DNA of 64,000 bases, taken from contig CP060755.1 of assembly GCA_023205875.1 (NCBI GenBank), forward strand, positions 1,612,001-1,676,000, written 5' to 3'. The position numbers were made by a program, and so were the translations under genes. The stretch's first letter is position 1, and every line of letters starts with the position of its first letter. Of this stretch, positions 50,155 to 61,438 are shown piece after piece. Below the pieces are notes generated by a model, which was not told the DNA's origin, did not search any database, and saw only the letters and a list, made by a program, of their open reading frames with translations. Source of the stretch: Chloropicon primus (taxonomy: Eukaryota > Chlorophyta > Chloropicophyceae > Chloropicales > Chloropicaceae).

Positions 50155-51486
50155 ATGGGCGAGATGTTGTGGAGGGGAGGAGGTGCTGGAGGGGTGACGC
50201 CGATGCAAGGAGTGCTGCTGTTCGTGGTGCTCAAGTTTCTCTTCACGAGCTGGCTGGAGACGAGGCAACTGAGGGAGTTGAAGAAGAGGACGGCCCCCAA
50301 GGAGCTCAAGCACCTCGTGACGAAGAAGGAGTTCTCCGCGACGAGGGAGTACGGCTTGGACAAGTGGCACTTTGGGTTCCTCGCCGCCACGGTCGACGTG
50401 GCGGAGAACATTGCGTTCCTGGCCTGGGGGGGGCTGGCCTACTTCTGGTCCCTCTCGGGCGACCTCGGGGCGTACGTGCCTGCCTACAAGTGGTTCGACG
50501 GGGAGGTGCGGCAGGCCGTTGTCTTCACGGTGATCTACGGCGTGGCGACGACGATCATGGACCAACCCTTCGTGCTGTACGACACCTTCGTCATCGAGCA
50601 GAAGCACGGCTTCAACAGGAAGACCTTCAAGATCTACCTCGCCGACCTGGTCAAGTCGCTGGGTCTCATGGTGGTGCTCGCCCCGCCCTTCGTCACCTCC
50701 ATCGTCGTAATCCTGAGGAACACCGGCCCCCACGTCGCCCTTTACCTGTGGGTCTTCCTCCTGGCCTTCAACCTCTTCATCATGACGGTCTACCCCACGG
50801 TGATTGCCCCCATGTTCAACAAGTACGAGCCGTTGGCGGAGGGGGCCTTGAAGACGAAGATCGAGGCCCTGGCGAGGGGGCTGGATTTTCCGCTTCAGAA
50901 GCTCTTCGTCGTGGACGCCAGCACCCGGTCGTCCCACTCCAACGCCTACATGTACGGCTTCTTCAAGAACAAGCGGATTGTCATCTACGACACCTTGATC
51001 TCCCAATGCACTGAGGAGGAAATCGTGGCCATCCTCGCCCACGAGCTCGGACATTGGAAGAGGCGCCACACGCCCATCCTCTTCGCCAGCTCGATGACCG
51101 TCCTGCTCCTGCAGCTCACGTGCTACACCTACGTCTCCAGCTGGGGGGGGCTCTTTGAGTCGTTCGGGTTCTCCGGCTCGAAGCCCGCCTTCATCGGGAT
51201 GGTCCTCTTCTCCATCGTGATCGGCCCCGTGGATGTCGTGATCGGCTTCCTCAGCAACGTCCTCAGCCGAGTCTTCGAGTACCAGGCGGACAGGTTCGCC
51301 GTGGACCAAGGGTACGCGAAGCAGCTCAAGTCCGGGCTCATCAAGCTGCACAAGGAGAACAAGAGCGACTACAACATCGATCACCTGTACTCTGCTTTTC
51401 ATTTTTCTCACCCTTCCTTGATCGAAAGGATCAAGCACATCGATCGGCTCGGCGCGGAGGCTGCTTCCTTGGCGAAGGAGGACTGA
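50155..51486 (+). CDS. STE24: CAAX prenyl protease 1 (STE24/ZMPSTE24)
   Basis: 443 residues, multi-pass ER membrane zinc protease of family M48 that removes the last three residues from prenylated CAAX proteins. The zinc motif HELGHWKRRH is at residues 296-305 and the third ligand lies in RVFEYQADRFAV. N-terminal SATREYGLDKWHFGF and QPFVLYDTFVIEQKHGFN are family marks. Seven or so membrane spans are visible. Length is typical (plant STE24 is about 424). Downstream STE24-family tails often end in charged residues, as here (AKED). Confidence 0.94.
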   Translation: MGEMLWRGGGAGGVTPMQGVLLFVVLKFLFTSWLETRQLRELKKRTAPKELKHLVTKKEFSATREYGLDKWHFGFLAATVDVAENIAFLAWGGLAYFWSLSGDLGAYVPAYKWFDGEVRQAVVFTVIYGVATTIMDQPFVLYDTFVIEQKHGFNRKTFKIYLADLVKSLGLMVVLAPPFVTSIVVILRNTGPHVALYLWVFLLAFNLFIMTVYPTVIAPMFNKYEPLAEGALKTKIEALARGLDFPLQKLFVVDASTRSSHSNAYMYGFFKNKRIVIYDTLISQCTEEEIVAILAHELGHWKRRHTPILFASSMTVLLLQLTCYTYVSSWGGLFESFGFSGSKPAFIGMVLFSIVIGPVDVVIGFLSNVLSRVFEYQADRFAVDQGYAKQLKSGLIKLHKENKSDYNIDHLYSAFHFSHPSLIERIKHIDRLGAEAASLAKED

Positions 51487-51726
51487 CGCCTTGGGTGGTT
51501 TTGTATCTACACTATCTACACTACACTTTATTCCTATTTTATCGTATACCAACAGCAGCCCCCCTAAATATCTTAGGCCCTCTTTTCATTTTTCCTGCCA
51601 ACGGGGACGAAAAAGCGGCTGACGACCCGAGCCACCCACCCAAACCAAACCCGCGACAGGAGGACAGGAGCGACAGGAGCGACAGGAGAGAGACACGGGA
51701 GAAAGACCTTGAGAACTCGTGGAAGT

Positions 51727-54202
51727 ATGATTAGAGCGGCGGTCATGGAAGCCCTGAGGCGTGTGAGCCACGGCTCGAACAACGGGAGGCAGCTGAGGAC
51801 TGCACCCTTTGTGTTGAGATCGTCCACCACGACCTTCTCCTCGGCGAGTGCCGGAGCGGCCGCAGCGGCGGAGAAGCAGCCCACCATCATCTACACGTTG
51901 ACGGACGAGGCGCCTCTGCTCGCGACCTACTCCTTCTTGCCAATCCTCCAGACCTTCGCCTCCAGGTGAGTAAAAACCTCAATTTTCCCTTGTTCTTCTT
52001 CTCCCTTCCTTTTGTTTTGCTCACACAACGAACGACGCGCTCCGCTCCCTCCTTCCTTGCTTCCGTCTCCATCCCCGCAGGGCGGGCGTTGGGGTCGAGA
52101 CGAGGGACATTTCCCTGTCCGGCCGCATCTTGGCTCAGTTCGGACAGTCTCACGACGCCCTCGCGGAGCTCGGGGACCTGTGCCTCAAGCCGGAGGCCAA
52201 CGTCATCAAGCTGCCAAACATCTCGGCCTCCGTGCCTCAGCTCAAGGCCGCCATCGCCGAGCTCCAGCAGAAGGGCTACGACTTGCCCGACTACCCTGAG
52301 GAGCCCGCGAACGCGGAGGAGGAGAAGATCAAGTCCCTTTACGACAAGGTCAAGGGGTCTGCCGTCAACCCCGTCCTCAGGGAGGGGAACAGCGACAGGA
52401 GGGCCCCCAATGCGGTCAAGGCCTACGCCAAGAAGCACCCACACGCCATGGGAGAGTGGACCAAGGACTCCAAGAGCCACGTTTCCAGCATGTCCAAGGG
52501 AGACTTTTACGCCTCCGAGAGGTCGATGACTGTCGCCAAGGCGACCGAGGTGGACATCGTCTTCGTTGCTGAGGACGGCTCCAGGACGGTCCTGAAGAAG
52601 GGAATCGCTCTTGAGGACGGCGAAGTGATCGACACCGCGACCATGGACATGGCCGAGCTCAGGGAATTCATCAAGGGAGAGGTCGAGGACTCCAAGAAGA
52701 ACGGAACCCTCTTCTCGCTCCACATGAAGGCCACCATGATGAAGGTGAGCGATCCAATCATCTTCGGCGCGGTCGTAGAGACGTTCTTCGCCCCTGTGTT
52801 CGAGAAGTACGCCGACCTCTTCGAGAGGACGGGCGTGGATGTCAAGAACGGCTTGGGAGACTTGCTTGACAAGGCAGAGACTCATTTCACCGAGGAGGAG
52901 AAGAGGGAGGTCCTCGCTGCAGTGGAGCAGGCTCTCAAGGACGGACCAGCTCTGGCCATGGTGAACTCCGACAAGGGGATCACCAACCTCCACGTCCCAT
53001 CGGACGTTATTATTGACGCCTCTATGCCCGTGGTCGTCCGTGACTCTGGAAAGATGTGGAACGCCGCTGGAGAGTTGCAGGACACCAAGGCTGTCATCCC
53101 AGACAGGTGCTACTCTGGTGTGTACGATGCCGTGATCAGGTTCTGCCAGGAGAACGGTGCGTTGGACCCAACCAAGATGGGATCCGTTCCAAACGTCGGC
53201 CTGATGGCCAAGAAGGCCGAGGAGTACGGAAGCCACGACAAGACGTTCCAGATGGAGCAGAACGGAAAGGTGGAGATCGTTGACGCTGCCGGCAACGTTC
53301 TGGGAGATCTCACCCAGAACGTCAACGGCGGAGACATTTTCCGCATGTGCCAGGTGAAGGACGCCCCTATCAAGGACTGGGTGAAGCTTGCCGCCAACAG
53401 GGCCAGGGCAACCGGCGATCCAGCCATCTTCTGGCTCGACGCCAACCGCCCTCACCACAGAGAGCTTATCAAGAAGGTGGACGCCTACCTCCCAGAGTTC
53501 GACACTGGAAACTTGGACCTTTCTATCGCTTCCCCTGTTGATGCCACCAAGACCTCCCTCGAGCGCATTGCCAAGGGACAGAACACCATCTCTTGCACTG
53601 GCAACGTCCTTCGTGACTACCTCACTGACTTATTCCCAATCCTTGAGGTTGGAACCTCCGCGAAGATGCTTAGCATCGTGCCTCTGATGAACGGTGGCGG
53701 CCTTTTCGAGACTGGCGCCGGTGGGTCCGCTCCAAAGCACGTCCAGCAGCTCGTCGAGCAGAACTATTTGAGGTGGGACTCCCTTGGTGAGTTCATGGCC
53801 CTCGTTCCTGCTTTCGAGCACATTGCCGAGTCCACCAGCAACGGCAGGGCATCCCTGCTGGCCACTACCCTCGATTCCGCGGTCGGAAAGTTCCTTGACG
53901 AGAACAAGAGCCCAACTCGCCGCCTCGGTGGCATCGACAACAGAGGAAGCCACTACTACCTCGCTCTCTTCTGGGCCGAGGAGCTTGCTGCCAACACTGT
54001 TGACGCTGATCTTGCCAACGCCTTCACTGACATGGCCACCGCTCTCAGGCAGAACGAGGACAAGATCGTCGAGGAGTTGCTCTCCGTCCAAGGTCCTTCT
54101 GCGGACATTGGTGGCTACTACAAGCCAGACGACGACAAGGCCGAGAAGGTCATGAGACCATCCGGAACTCTCAACGCGATCATCGAGAACGCTAAGGCAT
54201 GA
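51727..54202 (+). CDS. monomeric NADP-isocitrate dehydrogenase, probably mitochondrial
   Basis: 786 residues in two exons, 51727-51965 and 52081-54202. From [20 protein letters not shown] onward it follows the bacterial monomeric IDH (Azotobacter type, about 740 residues): [41 protein letters not shown], and the closing [20 protein letters not shown]. It turns isocitrate to 2-oxoglutarate and makes NADPH. The extra 50 residues ([19 protein letters not shown]) form an Arg/Ser/Ala-rich presequence, and the intron lies near the leader-body border. Eukaryotic cases are known in some algae and protists but are uncommon. Confidence 0.92.
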
Positions 54203-54359
54203 GCTGTCCGAAGTAGCGGAGCAGGCAAGTGGCGCAATGTAGTAAGCCCGAGTTTTGGGCTCTGCATTAAATTTATTTCCTAAGCTGTATGTAGGAAGCA
54301 TTTTTCGAAGCCTCGCTAGGAGGTCCTTCAAGTCCCGGTCCCCTGAACTCGAAACACAA

Positions 54360-54863
54360 CTAACTCTTGTTGATCCCTCCCATGAAGGTGCTTGCGTCGG
54401 GCACCACCCCGTTGACCTCCGCCCCGCTAAAGTCGAACCCGGGGTGCTCGAGCTGAAACCTCTCCAGCAGCAGCCGCTTCTGCTCGCTTTCCCGGTCCTG
54501 GACGCTTATGGCCTCGTGACCTTGGAACACTCCCGACCAGCTCTCTCCTTCTTTGAACTTCTGCAGGGTGAGGGATATCAATCCGCTCTTCGAGTCCAGC
54601 GTCCAGAACGACTCGTCAGGCTTCACCTGTCCCACAAGCTCGTGATCAAACAGAGTCTCGAACTCTTCCTTGTCCACACGGCTGCAAGAGGTGGCTTCGA
54701 GTTTCACCCGGTTTGGCCTTATGACGCACTTCACGTTCCTCTTGGCGTTCAGCCCCGTCGAGCACCTCACCACCACGTTCACCTCCTCCACGTTCTGACT
54801 CCACTCGTACCCCCCGTGCCCTCCCTCCACACCCTCCACCCTGTACCTCCCCTCCTCCTCCAT
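54360..54863 (-). CDS. NudC-like CS-domain protein
   Basis: 167 residues from the ATG at 54863 (the frame continues upstream only from non-ATG codons). The CS/p23-like beta sandwich covers residues about 1-115 with VKPDESFWTLDSKSGLISLT. The tail LERFQLEHPGFDFSGAEVNG, then PDASTFMGGI, closely follows the plant NudC-like small proteins (PGFDFS, DPRTFMGG). Such proteins act as HSP90 co-chaperones and dynein/cell-motility helpers. Divergent from isopentenyl phosphate kinase (141 bases). Confidence 0.85.
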   Translation of the reverse strand: MEEEGRYRVEGVEGGHGGYEWSQNVEEVNVVVRCSTGLNAKRNVKCVIRPNRVKLEATSCSRVDKEEFETLFDHELVGQVKPDESFWTLDSKSGLISLTLQKFKEGESWSGVFQGHEAISVQDRESEQKRLLLERFQLEHPGFDFSGAEVNGVVPDASTFMGGINKS

Positions 54864-55004
54864 CCTCTCCCACTCAAGCACTCGTGGTCGACCACAGGAT
54901 CAGACCACTGACGACCCACGAGCAGGAGAACAGGAGGAAGGGGGGCTGGCGTTGGAGAGGGGGAGGGTGGTGGCGAACGAGTGCGAGTGCAGTGCTGAGA
55001 AAGG

Positions 55005-55868
55005 ATGGGGATGATGGGAAAGAGACACGTGGGAAACCGCTTTGATTGTGTGGTGGTGAAGCTTGGAGGTGCTGCGATTACGAGGAAGGGAGAGCTGGAG
55101 ACGCTGGATCACGAGGTCCTGGGAGCGGTTGTCGAGCACATTCGACTTGTGAAGGAAGACCAAGGAGGGAAACTGCGCCTGGTGGTCGTGCATGGGGCTG
55201 GAAGCTTTGGGCACTTTCAGGCCAAGGAGTATGGAGTCCAAGGGGGCTCACTGGACGACGAGCGGACAATCAGAGGATTCGCAGAGACGAGGGTGAGCGT
55301 GACCAAGCTGAATCATGCCGTGGTCTCTGCTCTCACCGAGGCTGGGATTCCTGCGGTAGGCATCTCGCCCTGCGGTTTCTGGGACGAGGAGGCCTCGCCA
55401 AAGTCGATTGAGATTCTCAAGCACCTCCTGGCTTCTGGCTTCGTCCCGGTCGTTCACGGGGATGCCATAATCCAGGGGGACAGGACAGTTATCCTCTCTG
55501 GAGATCGAATAGTCAACTACCTCAGCGTGGAGGCTCTGAGGCCTCGCTTCGTGCTCTTTCTCTCCGACGTGGACGGCATATTCGACAGGCCGCCTGCAAG
55601 CGACGGGGCCCAGCTGATTCGGGAGATAGAGGTGGAAGCGAGTGGACGCTTTGAGCAAAAAGTGGAGTTTGCCTCGGGCCATGACCACGACACCACGGGA
55701 GGCATGGCGGCCAAGGTCGAGGACGGGGTCTTCATCGCAAAGCACGGGATCGATGTTCTGATCGCGCGAGCAGGATCGACCGCCGCGCTGTGCGCTCTCC
55801 AAAGAACGTTTCCAGCTTGTCTCAGCGACGACAAGTGGCGGGGGACCCGTATTAGTCTCAAGGGGTGA
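55005..55868 (+). CDS. IPK: isopentenyl phosphate kinase
   Basis: 287 residues, amino-acid-kinase fold. VVVKLGGAAITRKGELET at the start, VVHGAGSFGHFQAKEYGVQ, VPVVHGDAI, ILSGDRIVNYLS, DVDGIFDRPP and HDHDTTGGMAAKV match IPK, which phosphorylates isopentenyl phosphate to IPP. In plants it recycles monophosphates into the terpenoid pool. The ATG at 55005 is followed by two more in-frame Met within four codons, any of which could serve. No plastid leader is seen, so cytosolic. Confidence 0.92.
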   Translation: MGMMGKRHVGNRFDCVVVKLGGAAITRKGELETLDHEVLGAVVEHIRLVKEDQGGKLRLVVVHGAGSFGHFQAKEYGVQGGSLDDERTIRGFAETRVSVTKLNHAVVSALTEAGIPAVGISPCGFWDEEASPKSIEILKHLLASGFVPVVHGDAIIQGDRTVILSGDRIVNYLSVEALRPRFVLFLSDVDGIFDRPPASDGAQLIREIEVEASGRFEQKVEFASGHDHDTTGGMAAKVEDGVFIAKHGIDVLIARAGSTAALCALQRTFPACLSDDKWRGTRISLKG

Positions 55869-55966
55869 AACCAACTGCGGCGGAGGCGAAGCTGGTGTTT
55901 TTGTGTAATAATTATTGTGTAGAAAAAGCCTCTCGATGACACGCAATTATGAAAATATGGTTCGTC

Positions 55967-57524
55967 TTATTTCTTCCCTCTGTTCCTGAGTTTGCCCAGG
56001 GGGTCAAAGGCCTTGATATCCTCGTCCTCCTCGTCCTCCTCCTCCCCCTCGAGGTCCAGCATCCCGTAAACCGAGTTCTCCAACACTTTTGTTCTCATAT
56101 ACTTGAGGGCTTGCTCACCCGTGGGCTTGGAGTGGGCCAGGGCCCTAACAAAGTCGTCCAACGTGAGCGACCGAGGTTTGATGGTTCCCACGGACGAGGG
56201 GTTCTTCCTCTCCTTTTGAAGCAGCTCCCGGATCGGATAGTAAGCCGCGTTCGTGCAGAGTTGCTTCAGGTCACTCCCGCTGAATCCCGTCGTTTTCTCT
56301 CCCAACTTTTTGATCCCTTGGCCCATGTAGACCGACTCATCCATCACCTCTCCCTCCAGCATCTTGGAAAGAATCAACTCCCTCTGCTTCTGATCGGGAA
56401 GGCCGACCAGGAAGGACTGGGGAAGCCGCCTCAGAACGGCCTCGTCCACCTCCCACGGCCTGTTTGTCGCACCCAAGACCATGACCTGCGAGTACTCGTC
56501 CGTCGTGAAGCCGTCCCAAAGGGCCATGAACTCCGTCTTCATGTTGTTGGTCGCCTCGTGCTCGTTGCTGTGCCTCTTCCCCAGCATGGAGTCAATCTCG
56601 TCGATGAAGATGATCGACGGCTGCAACTTCATGGCGAGGGTGAAAACCGCGGTCACGAGCTTCTGAGCGTCGCCGAACCACTTGCTCTGCAGCGTTGCGG
56701 CCCTCACGTTAATGAAGCAAGCGTTGGACTCCTTCGCGATAGCCTTCGCGAGCATGGTCTTCCCCGTCCCTGGAGGGCCGTAAAGCAGGACGCCTTTGAC
56801 TGGCTTGAGCAGGTTGCCCCTCGCGAAGAGATCTGGCCTTCTCAGAGGCAAAATCACGAGCTCGTAGAGCCTCTCCTTGATGACGTTCAGGCCACCGATC
56901 TTGTCGAAAGACACCGTGAGGTGGTCAGGGTTGATCACATCGCAGGCGATGACGTCCTCGTAGGTATTCGTCTGCACGCTGCGGCCCAGGCGCTGCTTGA
57001 TCTCCTTCTTCCTTTGCGCGGCCTGCTTCGAGGCAGCTTTGTTCGGATCCAGCTGATTCAGAGTGAACTTGAGGAAGAAGAAACTGCCCAGGAGCGTGGC
57101 GGACAGGTATATTAGCTGCAGAGCGAAAACCGGGAGGACCAGCAGCAACGCCGGGCGGGGGATAAGAGGGCGTTCTGTCAGTGGTCTCGGTGCGTTTTCG
57201 GTCATCATGCAAAAAGGCTAGGCCTAGCGTTCGGGTGGCAAGCAAGCTCCTCGACACCTGCCTCCGAGTTCGGGTGGACGAGAGAAACAACGCGCTTGTC
57301 GCGCCGATACTTACGTCTCCGATCCAGTTGGGCTGCCCCCCCTTGATGCGCGTCCCTGTGGTCGCGGCGTGCGCAGGCTTCCCGCTGAACAACCTCCCCA
57401 CCCCCCTCCCTATTCCTCCGACCCCTTTTCCTATCTCTCCCAAGATCTGTCCGACAAGTGGCTTCCCGGCTTGGGTCACCACTGCCGCTACCACCCGTCC
57501 CTCCTCCGCTCTCCCTTCCCCCAT
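55967..57524 (-). CDS. Msp1/ATAD1-like AAA ATPase, membrane-anchored
   Basis: 452 residues in two exons, 57315-57524 and 55967-57115, joined by a 199-base GT-AG intron (acceptor in a good pyrimidine tract). [19 protein letters not shown] right after the splice is the single membrane anchor. The AAA domain has [20 protein letters not shown], Walker A GPPGTGKT (183-190), Walker B IIFIDEID (238-245) and [15 protein letters not shown]. Msp1 extracts misplaced tail-anchored proteins from the mitochondrial outer membrane and peroxisomes. The Gly/Lys-rich N terminus is unusual. The minus-strand frame also opens at an ATG at 57208, an alternative short form that would keep the anchor. Confidence 0.88.
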
Positions 57525-57547
57525 CCCTGTCCCCTTCCCAACACCAA

Positions 57548-57577
57548 CCTTCTCCTTCTCCTTCTCCTTCTCCTTCT
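57548..57577. repeat. CTTCTC repeat in the Msp1/ZNF830-like promoter
   Basis: Five or so tandem CTTCTC-type units between the divergent starts, like the one upstream of the UPL6-like gene. Confidence 0.85.
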
Positions 57578-57674
57578 CTCCCTCCCCAGCCCAGCGGCGA
57601 TCGCGCGCGAAACGAGACTTCAAGCAATGGCAGCAGCAGCTTTGGTCCAGGAGCGGCGCTGAAGGAGGAGGAGG

Positions 57675-58145
57675 ATGAAGCGAGGGAGGGAGGCGCTGCC
57701 GGAGGACTTCTTCGAGGGGGGGAGGGAGGGGGGGGACCGGGAGGAGGGGAAAACAGAAGGGAAGAGGGGAAACGAAGAAAAAGAAACGGCGTTTGATGAC
57801 TTTATGACCTCCATCGTTGGGGATGGGGAGCCGAGCGAGACGAGAATGCCGAGCAAGCGTTCCATAGCAAGCGCGGGAGACGACGAGCCGAGCAAGCCGA
57901 GCAAGCCGAGGGCGACGACTGAGACTGAAGCTCGGGAGGGGGAGGAAGAAGAGGGCGGGGAGGACGGGGAGGACGAGGAGAACCTGGTGAGCAGGGGGAG
58001 GGCGGCTGTGTGGAGGGAGCTCATCGAGGAGAAGAAGAGAATGAGGAAGGGGAAGGTGGTTGAGAAAGACTCGGGGGGGTCTTCGGACGAGAGCGACGGG
58101 GATGACATTGGGGGCCTCACCGACTGGCGCTCGAAGGGAATCTGA
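57675..58145 (+). CDS. acidic protein resembling the C-terminal part of ZNF830
   Basis: 156 residues, highly charged and probably disordered. ALPEDFFEGG near the start and GGLTDWRSKGI at the end, with AVWRELIEEKKR before it, resemble the conserved pieces of ZNF830/CCDC16, a nuclear zinc finger protein tied to splicing and DNA repair. The N-terminal C2H2 finger of that family is absent, and no finger frame is seen in the 150 bases before. Either the gene is a shortened relative or the likeness is by chance. Confidence 0.45.
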   Translation: MKRGREALPEDFFEGGREGGDREEGKTEGKRGNEEKETAFDDFMTSIVGDGEPSETRMPSKRSIASAGDDEPSKPSKPRATTETEAREGEEEEGGEDGEDEENLVSRGRAAVWRELIEEKKRMRKGKVVEKDSGGSSDESDGDDIGGLTDWRSKGI

Positions 58146-58186
58146 GGAATTCGAACCAACTTGGTTGCAATATAGACAACAATGAT

Positions 58187-61100
58187 TTACGTTGCCTCGG
58201 CTTCTGGCGCCTTGGCTTGATCGGGCTTCTCCTCCTCTTTCTTCGTGTAGAACAGCGCGTAAGCGTTCATAAAGTTGCCCACCGGCCCGGCCAGAACCAG
58301 CAGGGGGGCCAGGAAGACGAAAATCATGAGGAAGGAGTACGCCATGGTGAAGAGCAAGACCGCTCCAAATTTGGTGTAGAACAGAATTGTGCAGTTGAAG
58401 AGCAGGGCCCCGGCAAGGGAGGTGGAAACGGCAGCGTACAGGACTGGTGGTCCCATGGCCCAGATCGCATCCAAGGTCTTTTCCCTCCTCGTCTCCTCCT
58501 TCGACTCCTTGTACGCGTGCGCGATGTGGACGATAAAGTCACAGGACAATCCCACCAGAATCGCGAAGCAGATCGCTGTGACGGGAGAAAGGCAAGGAGA
58601 AGGTGACGGTGTTAACTCGAGTTCCTTCAGTGAGAATACCGGACGACTTACCCTCCAAGAATCCCAGGGACCACCCCATGGCGACCGTGGTTGCGGCGAC
58701 GGTTACCAGAATGCAGAAAATGGATATCACGCTGTACAGGGTGAGCAGGACGTTTCCGTTGCTGACGAAGATGATCACCGTGGCCATTGCCACCGAAAGC
58801 AATGCGGACAAGTAAGCGCTGTTTTTCATTTGCCGGTTCGTATCCCACCAGTGAAAGTCCTCGCTGATGAAGAAGAAGGAATCGGACGTTCCCTGGGGAG
58901 CCTCGAGCCTCTTTTTGTCGATGTACTCACTCCATTCGTAGAACTGGCTCTTCAGCTTGTTGTAAGGATCGTTCCACTTCACCGTGGCCTCGATGTTCAT
59001 CACGAGGAACTCGACTTGCTCTTGGCCCGGCGGCGGCGGAGCCCCTTGACCGCTTTCGGGATGATAGGATCGCTCGATCTCGCTTGCGATGCCAATGTGT
59101 TTCCGCCTGTGATCCCTCTGCGAGCGCCACTCCAAAAACCAGTAGTTGAATTGGTCGGAAGGAAGAGGCAAGGACAGGTCGTACTTGGACGTCGCAGGGT
59201 TGTACCTGCCCTTGAGCCACTGATCGAACCCGTCCATGAAGCAGTCCCCTCTGTCCGTGGTAAATGTTTGCTGCTTAATGTCCTGGCAGAATTCGAGCAT
59301 CCAGGTCTGGACGGCAGGCTGGGTGATGTCAAAGGTGGGGTCCAATATTATTTTGGACTTGGAGGTCGGATCGTTTTCGTTCCCCGTGTCCCCTGGTTTC
59401 AGACCGAAAATGACACGAACCCACGAGGTCTCCTCGCCATCGCCGACGTACAGATCATTCTTCCACTTGGTCCATTTGGTGAAGATGTGATTGTCGGGAA
59501 AGAGCTGTACTTCAGAAGTTTGCGGCATTGGAATATCCAGTGACACGAGAGTGAAGTAGATGAACAAGGCCAAAAGCCCCGGCACCAAGAAGTACCTCAA
59601 AGCAGTCGTCCCCTTGGCACACTGGACCAAAATTTTTTGCGTCATCGTTTCCTTCTTGTGCTTTTTGTCCTTCCTCGAGCAGGCTTGAGAGAAGTCGAGC
59701 AAACTCAGCTTGAAGTACCGTCCCACGTGAGCGCCCTTGGCCTTTATGGCCTGAACCCACCTGATCTGCAGAACCAGGGCAGGGGCACAGATGATGATTA
59801 CGAAAAGATAATCGAACACTGTCATCATTCCCAGGAAGACAGCAAACATTCTGATGGGAGCCACCGGAGTGATCGCGGTGGAGAAGAACGCGCCTGCCGT
59901 GGTCAACGACGTCAGAAGCATGGCGTAGGATGCCTGGGGAATCGCCACGCAGGCCAAATCGTACGCCGATGCCCCCGGCATGCTCTGTGCCGCTTGCTCG
60001 AACTTGTCAAAGAGCACGAAAATGTCGTCCGCACCGATGCCCATCACCACGAACATGGCTAAGAAATTCAGGAATGGGAAGAAGCTGAAGCCCAGCAAGA
60101 GCTTGTACGCGAAGTATGCGCTCGGGAAAGACAGGGCCACTTGGATGACCCCGACGAAGGCCATGAACACGGATCTGGTGTGAAACCAGATCAAGAAAAG
60201 GATGATGGCCGTGGCGGCGCAGGCCATGATCATATCCTCCGAAAGCACGTCGTCAATCAGCAGATCCGTAAGCTCCGCATCCCCAACATCGTAGGCCAGA
60301 TCAAAGGAGTAGTCCCCGTTACCCTTGAGCTTTCCGCTCTTGTGGAGAGCGTACACTGCATCAAGGGACCCTTCCCTCATGGGAAAGACGGTCCGCAGCA
60401 GGTTTGTTGAGTGCCTTCCGTCGTTGACTATGTCCTTTCCGGTGAGGCTCGCAAAGTAGTGCTCAGGGATAACGCTTGGCCCCACCTTCGCCTCGGAGAC
60501 GTACAGCTCCACCAACTCACCCAGCCAAGTCGCGGTGTACTCCGAGAACAGCGTGTCGCAAGTGAACCAAGGCTTCTTGCCGGGGTAATTCAGGTGCGTG
60601 TACTTCTTCAGAATCAAGTCCTCGCGAATGAGCGTGACAAAGGATATCGGATGGAAACACTCCCCGGCAATAATGGGCCAGCTCTCGTCGTCCCTCGCCC
60701 TCCTGCAGACGTCACTCTCCTCCTGGACTCGGAACACCTCCGCCTCGTATTCGCATACTTCCTTGAGGCTCTGCATGTTCAACAAGTTGAAGTCCTTGCC
60801 CTTGCCCTTGTAAAGCGAAAGAAGGTGGTTCTCCCCATGAAAGGCTTGGTCTCCGTGCGCGTTAAACTCGTGCGAGGATTCCTGCAGCAGATGACGTCTC
60901 CGCCTGTAGTCTTCCTCCTCGCCGTTGAGCCTTGCCCAAAGATTCAATCTTGCCGAGTCTTGCGCCTGCTTGTCAGCGACGGGAGTGTTTCTGCTGTTCC
61001 ACCCGTCGTTGTCTGCAGATATCTCGAACTCACCGACGATCATCCCGACGGCGCTAAGCCCGAGGGCAAAGAGAAGGGACAAGACCATGACGAGGCAAGG

Positions 61101-61229
61101 TCGCCTGGCGAGAAAGCGGACCAGGACATTGGGCCGAGGTCCCACCTGCACCGGAACCTGAACCTTGGGGCCCACGTGGAGCTCGTTCGTCGCCGCCACC
61201 CGGAGCTCTTGATCGGGAACGTAGCCCAT
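58187..61229 (-). CDS. Dispatched/Patched-like RND protein with sterol-sensing domain
   Basis: 988 residues in two exons, 58652-61229 and 58187-58575, joined by a 76-base GT-AG intron. Two repeats of six membrane spans: the first starts at CLVMVLSLLFALGLSAVGMI and includes a sterol-sensing region (ATAIILFLIWFHTRSVFMAF through LNFLAMFVVMGIGADDIFVL). The GADDIFVLFD motif and its counterpart LVGLSCDFIVHIAHAY in the second exon are the charged RND residues used for ion-driven transport in Dispatched, Patched and NPC1. Two large outside loops are present. Animal Dispatched exports lipid-linked Hedgehog; the algal cargo is unknown, probably a lipid. Confidence 0.88.
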
Positions 61230-61438
61230 AGCCTCCTCCCTGCAACAACAAGTATCCCCCTCTGCTGATCTTTCGTATCCCCCTCTGCTGATCTTTTTTA
61301 TTATTATTTTTTCCTTCCTTCAAGATTGTATCTTGGAGTGTAAGGGGTCCAGGGTTTGAATGGAACCGAGGGACAGCCCACGACAAGGGACCGGCCTCGT
61401 CGAAGAGGGACGGGCGGGCGAACAAGAACACGAACACA
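61230..61438. promoter_or_regulatory. divergent promoter of Dispatched-like and orphan membrane genes
   Basis: 209 bases between two start codons. A 23-base motif around TTTCGTATCCCCCTCTGCTGA is present twice nearly in tandem (61247-61290), followed by a T-rich stretch. This doubled element is the best candidate regulatory site. Confidence 0.5.
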
